Shown in pieces: positions 57,560 through 64,000 of a stretch of DNA of 64,000 nt. The stretch spans positions 3,587,201-3,651,200 of the forward strand of contig OY482866.1 in assembly GCA_960531495.1 (NCBI GenBank), written 5' to 3'. The position numbers were made by a program, and so were the translations under genes. The DNA is from Zeus faber. Its lineage: Eukaryota; Chordata; Actinopteri; Zeiformes; Zeidae. Positions within the stretch are counted from its first letter, which is position 1. Each line of letters begins with the position of its first letter. The notes beneath the pieces are model-generated. The model was not told the DNA's origin. It ran no database searches and saw only the letters and a list, made by a program, of their open reading frames with translations.

Positions 57560-58190
57560 CATCAGTGCCTCTTATACGACCCCCATTGCTACCCGCGCCC
57601 TGTGCAAGGGCAAGGCCCGCCCCACCACAGCCGACACCCCACCTGGCCGTGAGATCCGAATGCAGTGCCCATCCACGTAGCAGCGGGGACCTGCGGCAGA
57701 GAAGCTGCACGGTGGGAGCAATGGCCGACAGCTGCCCCAAACACCACAACCCACACCAGCAAGCAGCCCCCCCATGGGCCCCGGCACTCTCCGCAGCACT
57801 GCCAGGTCGCAGCACACCTTAAGCCACCAGGCCCAAGGCACCAGGACTCCCGCCCAGCCTGCGGAGGTCCCACCCGGCCACCCTCCGGCCAACCACGCCC
57901 CCACACCCACCCAACGGCGACCCGCCACCCAGGAAAACCCCAGTGCTCAATGTGTGCTGATGACAATTGCAGTTTAAATTGCGGGATGTGGGGGTGCGAG
58001 TCCTTCAGGGAAGTCAAACCCGAATAACTCGCACCCCTCCTGCCCCGCAGACCCTGGTCTAGTGGAGTGTTGTTCGGAGTAGGATTGGTGTGCAAGTGTA
58101 TGTGTTCTAAGCTAATATGAGTGGGATTAAAATTTCAGAATGTATGAGAAGCAGCTGGGGCAGGAGCGTGGCAGGCAAGATAGCAGCTGC
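57560..58190 (+). mobile_element. L1 5' leader, second copy
   Basis: Reverse complement of much of 18,720-19,560 at high identity by eye: GCTCAATGTGTGCTGATGAC-type, CTGCCTGCCGCATCCCCACC-type and GGGGTGCGAGT blocks. It ends abruptly at an RTE-type LINE fragment. Confidence 0.75.
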
Positions 58191-58410
58191 CTGCCGCATC
58201 CCCACCCACATAGCTCGCATCCCAACCACCTCATCCTTGTTAATTTTCTGCACTTCTTGATCCACTATCCCCACATCATCCACTCTTCTCTCCCTCTCAT
58301 TTTCTTCATTCATCAACTCCTCAAAGTACTCCTTCCACCTTCTCAACACACCCTCCTTACTAGTCAGCACATTCCCATCATTATCCTTCATCACCCTAAC
58401 CTGCTGTACA
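58191..58410 (-). mobile_element. RTE/Rex3-type LINE fragment
   Basis: Minus strand encodes MMKDNDGNVLTSKEGVLRRW then KEYFEELMNEENERERR, a linker between endonuclease and RT typical of RTE LINEs. The sequence then runs directly into L1 leader sequence, a chimeric junction. Confidence 0.8.
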
Positions 58411-58653
58411 TTGTTGGAGAAAAATATAGTACTCGAGGATCACCAAGTTGTTCAGTTGTTGGAGAAAACCTTTCTTACCTGTTTTAATCAATTACTGAAC
58501 TTCTGTTGATCAATTAAAGTATTATAATAATTACAACCTGTTTTAATCAATTACTGAACTTCTGTTGATCAATTCAAGTATAACAATTACCTTCGAGGTT
58601 CTCCACGTGTTCGTTGATGGGTAGGAGCGTGAATCAGAGGACGTAACACGACT

Positions 58654-58875
58654 TTACATTTACATTACATTACATTTAGTCATTTAGCAGACGCTTTTAT
58701 CCAAAGCGACTTACAATTGTTCAAACACCGACGGACGCAGCCATCAGAAGCAATTAGGGGTTAAGTGTCTTGCTCAAGGACACTACAGCATGCTAGCAGG
58801 AGGAGCCTGGGATCGAACCAGCAACCTTTAGATCACTAGACCACCAGCTCTACCGCCTGAGCTACCACCCCCCAC
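58654..58875 (-). mobile_element. tRNA-derived SINE, full length
   Basis: On the minus strand: head GGTAGCTCAGGCGGTAGAGC (A-box), GGTTCGATCCC (B-box), the body shared with 10,755-10,925, and the L2-type tail GTCGCTTTGGATAAAAGCGT followed by TAATGTAATGTAAATG. The tRNA relation is clear, but the head is embedded in the SINE and is not a separate tRNA gene. Confidence 0.9.
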
Positions 58876-58879
58876 TTTA

Positions 58880-59280
58880 GGAGTTGGTCATATTTATTGT
58901 CAGGCAGAATCAACAAGTGCAGGCTCAGTTCCAGTTCGTAAAGTCTGAGCATCGTGGGGGCGACACACACACGTAAGTCTCAGCCGCCCCCCGAAGTCTG
59001 AGCCCCGATCCTTCTTCCCTGGATCCGAACACCATGAACAACATGTACGCAAGCGGAAAAGTACAGGAACAACATGTGCGCGACTGGTCACAAAAGGACA
59101 TTTTCAACCAGAGGCGCCATATTATTTCAGTCCCCTAACAGTCTTTTGACCTCATCACACATGAGGTCAATCTAAAACAGTCCACAAAATATGTATGAAT
59201 AAAGGGGAAGAAGATAAATAAAACATAAAAGTGTCCAACACAGACTGGTCGACCCATCGGATCCTACAGCTGGACCTTTC
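58880..59280. other. short flank before the retroviral fossil
   Basis: No gene seen. 59,225-59,280 (GGTCGACCCATCGGATCCTA) is a diverged repeat of 60,115-60,175. Confidence 0.5.
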
Positions 59281-59284
59281 CCTA

Positions 59285-59742
59285 CTGTTGTTTAGTTTCT
59301 AGATGGGTGTGATGTGTTGAAGAATGAAGGAGTGACCGCTGACACTGACTCGAATAAAATAATGATTTTATTACACAAATCAGCATCAAACCAGACTTGC
59401 CATGGATGTCCTGGGAGAGACCCGAGCCAGAAGGAATCTCTCCCAAGTGACGCTCTGCACTCGCTTTTAAAGCTGTACAAAGATAACATACCACATCTGG
59501 TTCCAATCCATAGGTGCCCGCTCAGCCTGTCCTAAATGTAAACCTTTCCTCCTCTGGTCGAGCTGGAAGAATCAACAAAATTCCTCTCCCATAGGACCTC
59601 TCAATAGACCCATTGTTGTTTTCGTTCTTCGTATGACATCGAGGCAATAAATCTAATACTAACATAGTTAATATTATGACCGCACTATATCTCAGCTTTG
59701 GGAGCTCAGTAACCTATTCACCTCAAACCTTCCAGACACCTC
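59285..59742 (-). repeat. LTR-like block of the retroviral fossil
   Basis: Bounded by TG...CA on the sense (minus) strand and preceded by a purine tract (AAGGGGGGAATA, about 59,745-59,760) as expected of a 3' LTR. It contains a TATA-like TTTAAAAGCG and a poly(A) signal (AATAAAAT, near 59,355). A second LTR is not in the window. Confidence 0.55.
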
Positions 59743-59759
59743 ATATTCCCCCCTTCGAG

Positions 59760-60745
59760 ACTACACAAAGTCTCGACAGAGAGAAGAGTAATTGAACATA
59801 CGATGTTAATTGGCTTAACAGAAATCACTTAATAACAAACACAATTGGTTATAATATACCCCTCTGACCATGCTTAGTCATAGCAATACAGCAAATTTGT
59901 GGAGTGTGAGAGCGAAAAACCCATCTGGCAGCTTCATTTCTTAGAACATCCATCAATCAATCAAGACAGGAAAATTCTCTCACGGTCCCTCTGCCCCAGG
60001 CAACCACCTAAGGTGCTCCAAATCAATTAACAGAAAATGACGAAGGGTTTAGACTACTGTATAGGATGTTACATATAATTGCATACATTAAGAGCCTCAG
60101 AAATAAATCAAAAATTTGTCCAAAGTCAGGCTGGTCGACCCATCGGACCTTCCAGTGGACCTTTCCCTGCCTAGCACCAATGTCCCTCAAAAACAGCAAA
60201 AAAAAGAAAATACCTGAGGTCTCAATGTATTCACTTCATCCTACTACAGACAACTCAAAGAAAACAATAGCAAATCAAAGTAATATGTCTTGCTAAAAAT
60301 ATCTAGCGTAGAGTACAGGATATTTATCAATAATACAGGTTACATTGTAGTAAACAAACTCCAATATTATAAAAACATTCAGGACAAATATGTATGTACT
60401 GAACTGTTGCTTTTAAACACCATCAACTTTTAATGATATTTCACTCGACACTCCTGATCATGATGTCTTCATTCAGGGTCCGCCGTCCATTTTCGAGTGT
60501 CCATGTTTGAATGTTCAAGTCCATTAGGCTGTTAGGATCTCTGGACACAGCCATCCTCTGACTGGTTCTGAAAGAAAGAATCACCAGCCAGTATCTTGCA
60601 CAAACATCAAATACAGTATAATAATTTCACTTTTGCATTATACTTTAACATTATTCCAACATATGATTAACTTTTTCCTTTCCCCCCTTTGTCCATGTAT
60701 TTCCCTTGTTAACAATAGTGTTGAGTAAATGATGGAATCAGATAT
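59760..60745. other. non-coding region between envelope fossil and LTR-like block
   Basis: No protein recognised. It contains 60,115-60,175, a diverged repeat of 59,225-59,280. Confidence 0.5.
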
Positions 60746-63700
60746 TCAAAATGGGTATTTCTCTGCTAGTGTTAGCTCCTCCTTTATCACTATTTCCTCC
60801 TCATCTTCCCCGACGTCCTTACCACCCAAGAGTGGCATCTGAACACTTTCTCCCGGCATTACAACTCCTACCCATCTCAATATCATGGCCTTAGCAAAGG
60901 TCAACACCACCGTACAAAAACAAAACATCACACAGTGATAAAAGAGCAGCTCCCATAACCTGAGCTACTATAGCTCCTAATGGTCCTAATTTGTCTTGCA
61001 GCCAAGCATTAGCTGACCACCCAGCTCCTTTTGATGGCCCAAACGCATCCCGTATATGTTTTAACGCATCTATGATGTTAGTCATATTGTCAGAGCCATC
61101 AGGAATCAACGTATAACAGTCATCTCCGGTTAGATTTCAAGCCACGCAAAGGCCACCTTGTTTGGCCAAAATATAATCAAGAGCCATGTCGTGTTTCATC
61201 AACGTCAATCGATGACTCCTCTGTGCGTTTGACAAATAATCAAAACCTCTTATGGTCTCATTTGCAAACCCTTGTAGAGTATACGTGATATTATCAATAT
61301 GATCAGCTAAGAATGTAACCCCGTACCATGGAAACAATCCTATAGCCCATTTTTCTCCTAAAGATATCCTCCAATGATAAGACTCCAAATTGTGAAATTG
61401 TGCCAACTCTCTTTTCTTCCTACTTTTGGCAGTCTTTGCAGAATCACCCTCATCTGTCTTTTGTCCCTTCTGAAGGACAAAAACATCATAAGGAAGTTTC
61501 AACTGTGCCATATAGCAACATCCAGTCCATCCATACGGCAGAAATAAGTATGCTTTATCTCCACATACCCACCAAATATCTTTGAATGTTCCTATAGTCA
61601 CATTACCCGGTAAAGTTTGATTCTTTATGCTCAATGTTTTACTGTGACGACTATTTGGCGCATGAAAGGTCACTATAAATTTCACCAGTTGTTCTTTCTA
61701 TACCTTTTCCAAATTCCATCATGTAGATTTCACATTCTGATATCCCCATAAACATACCATCTCCTTCATGAGTGTCATTAGAACAAAAGCAGTCCATACC
61801 TTTTGCAGGTGTCACTTCCATCGCTTCAGGTGTTGCTGTTCTAATATCTTCATACTTATCAAGAAGATTTAAATATGGCAATTCTCTCAACCAGGAACAC
61901 TTACGTTCAGGTCTAAATAGCTTAACCGACAGAGCCATCCATACATCATTGGCTGCTTTTTGTCTGAATAGCAGCCACGATAATGCATTACTTTGACATT
62001 CAGACGTCAAAGGTTCCGGTACTGTCTCTAGAATTGATGGCCATGTGCCCGGAGCTGGAACTTTCACTACACACGGACAATTGGAATTAGTAGTTATTCT
62101 AACGGAGTGAGTTATCTGTTGGAACCACAGATTTCTCTTAGCCCATGGGTCTGTTATTTGCATCGCCGAGGAATCAAACCCATATGCTTTCCACTGGGTT
62201 TCTCGCTTCTTTAAAGCATGAAGATGATCAGTCATGTCTTCTGATGTCCACTCTGGTTCAAGAAAATCATTGACCACTTTTGTCATCGTCATCTGAGCTT
62301 TTTCTCCTGAATTACTATCAATCTCCTCAGCAATTGGCTCTCTAATTACAGAGCTCTCCTTGCTATTATTTAACTTAATTTCCAACTTCGCCATAGTCTT
62401 CTGGGTTATATTTATCCACTTCTCAGATGATGGGGATGTAGCGATAGTTGTCAGTGTCTTATCTACAGACATTTTAGATACCAAAGAGGTCATCAGTGTT
62501 TTATAGGTGGTGGATCTCATCCTCACAACCTCTCTTGTATGATTACCGAGAGTTACAGAAGTAGAAGTTGTCATCATCGTAGTAGTAACATCATTTTCTG
62601 CCAATGTTGGGGCTAGAGTGGTAACTGACAATGATACGTTAATACTACTAGTTATTCCCCGAGCTAAGGAAGTAGATGTCCTCGGTCCAACAGTCACCCT
62701 TGGTGTGACTAGTTGTTTTTGGGTTTCATTAGCAATCATGCTTACTTCTTTAGTAACCAGACCTTTTACTACCAGCAATATCTTACGAGTTCTGTATCCC
62801 GCTTCCCAATAATTTTGTCTTGGGACGTATTTAAACTCTGGATCCAAATATGTGCATGTATATTCTCCTTGATCTTCCCATAGTACATTATGTACTACTA
62901 GTGAACAGTCATTTTTAACTTTAACCCCTCTCCTGTCATTCATCAACACAAACTTTCGTTGATTGCGAGGCACACTGCTAACCTCAGGTACTGCTAGCAC
63001 TATGTCTTCACCGCGTGCATTTTTCCATTTGGGGGAGATATTTCCACCAGTATTCCATTTACTACATTTACATGGAAGGTTAGCTGTATTTCCTAATTTA
63101 GTTCTAATCACTGTATTCACTGAAATTGAAGTTGTTGGAATCATCTGAGGCACAGCAGTAGTTAACTGCAATTCCTCTGTAACATTGGTGAATTTCAAAC
63201 CTAACAAGGCAGACGTCTGCTTTGTCTCTTCAGTTGGTGGGGGAGTTGATACTTCAGTTATTAATTTTCCTATTTCTTCAAAAACTGTGGGCTCTACAAT
63301 TTTACTTTCATTCAAAACCACAAGAGTCACAATTTTATATCTGTAGTCAGGCTTTCTTTGCACTCCATCTTCTCTCACAATCACAAATTTAGGATCAAAA
63401 TAAGAACACTTGTAGTCTCCTTGATCTTCAATCTGGGGTCTACGTAGATAAAGACTACAGTCATCCTTCATCTTCAGCCTTCTTCGATCATTTAGCAACA
63501 CATACTTCTGTAGCGGTGACGTTCCCGACAAGTCAATTACCTTCCCACGGTTATCTTCCCACTGGACTTGAACTTCCCCTTTTTCATAATTTTCTTTGGT
63601 ACACTGACATGGCAGCTGAACTGACTTTCCCAAAATCACTTCAACTCTAGTCCTCGTATCGTTTTGGTTTAACCCTTTTTCGAGATTGTCTTGGACTCCT

Positions 63701-64000
63701 GGGTCCAACTGGGTTGGTACACTTTCCTGGAGAGGTGTCACAGCCCTCTGGAGTCTTTGACAATTCATTTTTCTCTGGGATTAGACTCTGTTGTGTCTGG
63801 GACATGTTGTAAATCAATGTCACCGAAGTGTCTTTCTTGCTCAGGGACTGACAATTCATACCTGGGATCATCAAAAGTGTGCTCATCAACATTAAGCACA
63901 CCCACATCATCGCCAATCCCTTCTTCTGGGTCTTGACCTCTGAGGTCCTCATGAACCTCTGTTTTTTCAGCAGCTTCTGTTGGCTCTCTTGAGCTTTCAA

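Larger units (their letters stand above)
59285..64000 (-). mobile_element. endogenous retrovirus fossil: envelope region with Ig-like surface domains, and 3' LTR
   Basis: Runs off the right edge on the minus strand. A leader with a hydrophobic signal-like segment (MMWVCLMLMSTLLMIPG) lies near 63,850-63,910. The open stretch 61,651-63,768 (705 codons) carries two V-set-like Ig modules, Cys54-Cys121 (QLPCQC...DQGDYKC) and Cys233-Cys305 (NLPCKC...DQGEYTC). A Ser/Thr-rich stalk and a Cys-containing C-terminal part follow. Transmembrane-subunit-like sequence (RKKR cleavage-type site, ALDYILAKQGGLC) lies at 61,137-61,685 and more at 60,746-61,109, including a hydrophobic segment. A gamma-type fish retrovirus Env is the best fit. 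The copy is broken, with perhaps two or three breaks, yet much less eroded than other elements here, so it is fairly young. No gag or pol is in the window. Confidence 0.75.

Noticed and set aside
57486-58095. Overlapping GC-rich frames on both strands
   Set aside because: Products of the L1 leader's base composition; it is non-coding in the related copy as well.
58835-58875. Possible tRNA gene
   Set aside because: A- and B-box are present but are continuous with a SINE body and an L2-type tail, so it is a SINE head.

Overview
The window is eukaryotic and almost certainly from a bony fish. Evidence: a vertebrate peroxisomal acyl-CoA oxidase gene (acox3) with GT-AG introns, long CA/GT and GA/CT microsatellites, and a dense mix of repeats typical of teleosts (L2-, Rex1/CR1-, L1-, Tx1- and RTE-type LINEs, tRNA-derived SINEs, hAT, Tc1 and pogo DNA transposons, DIRS and Ty3/gypsy fossils, and an endogenous-retrovirus envelope fossil). 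No bacterial operon, CRISPR array, rRNA or credible functional tRNA gene was seen.

One host gene dominates. Acox3 runs on the + strand with 13 recognisable coding exons between 7,777 and 53,364. They join in phase without a stop and give about 519 residues, matching the C-terminal three quarters of vertebrate ACOX3 (branched-chain / pristanoyl-CoA oxidase) and ending in the peroxisomal signal AKL. The first ~180 codons are not in the window and must lie to the left, so positions 1-7,776 are probably intron as well.

Layout: 1-2,590 is a minus-strand Tx1-type LINE whose 5' end abuts a (CT)n array. 2,600-7,776 is old repeat mosaic. 7,777-12,478 holds exons A-D with a pogo-like element in intron C-D. 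The 10-kb intron D-E (12,479-22,589) carries a Tc1 remnant, an L2 LINE and an L1 with GC-rich leader. Exons E-K (22,590-37,503) are interleaved with two DIRS-like fossils, L2 pieces and an unclassified repeat present three times in the window. The last intron (37,717-53,244) is a nested stack: one L2 LINE (~38,150-48,900) split by a 3.5-kb hAT transposon, a Rex1-like LINE, and an L1 that itself contains a gypsy fossil. Downstream of the gene (53,365-59,280) are the 3' UTR, a Rex1-like 3' end, a gypsy integrase fossil, an L1 leader and an RTE piece. From 59,285 to the right edge lies a minus-strand endogenous retrovirus fossil whose envelope-like region contains two immunoglobulin V-like modules.

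The only gene judged functional here is acox3. The rest is transposon-derived sequence filling its introns and flanks. The points most worth a second look are the Ig-bearing envelope fossil, the target-site duplications that resolve the nested stack, and the microsatellites pressed against several acox3 splice sites. All identifications are by reading and by memory of protein families; no database search was possible.
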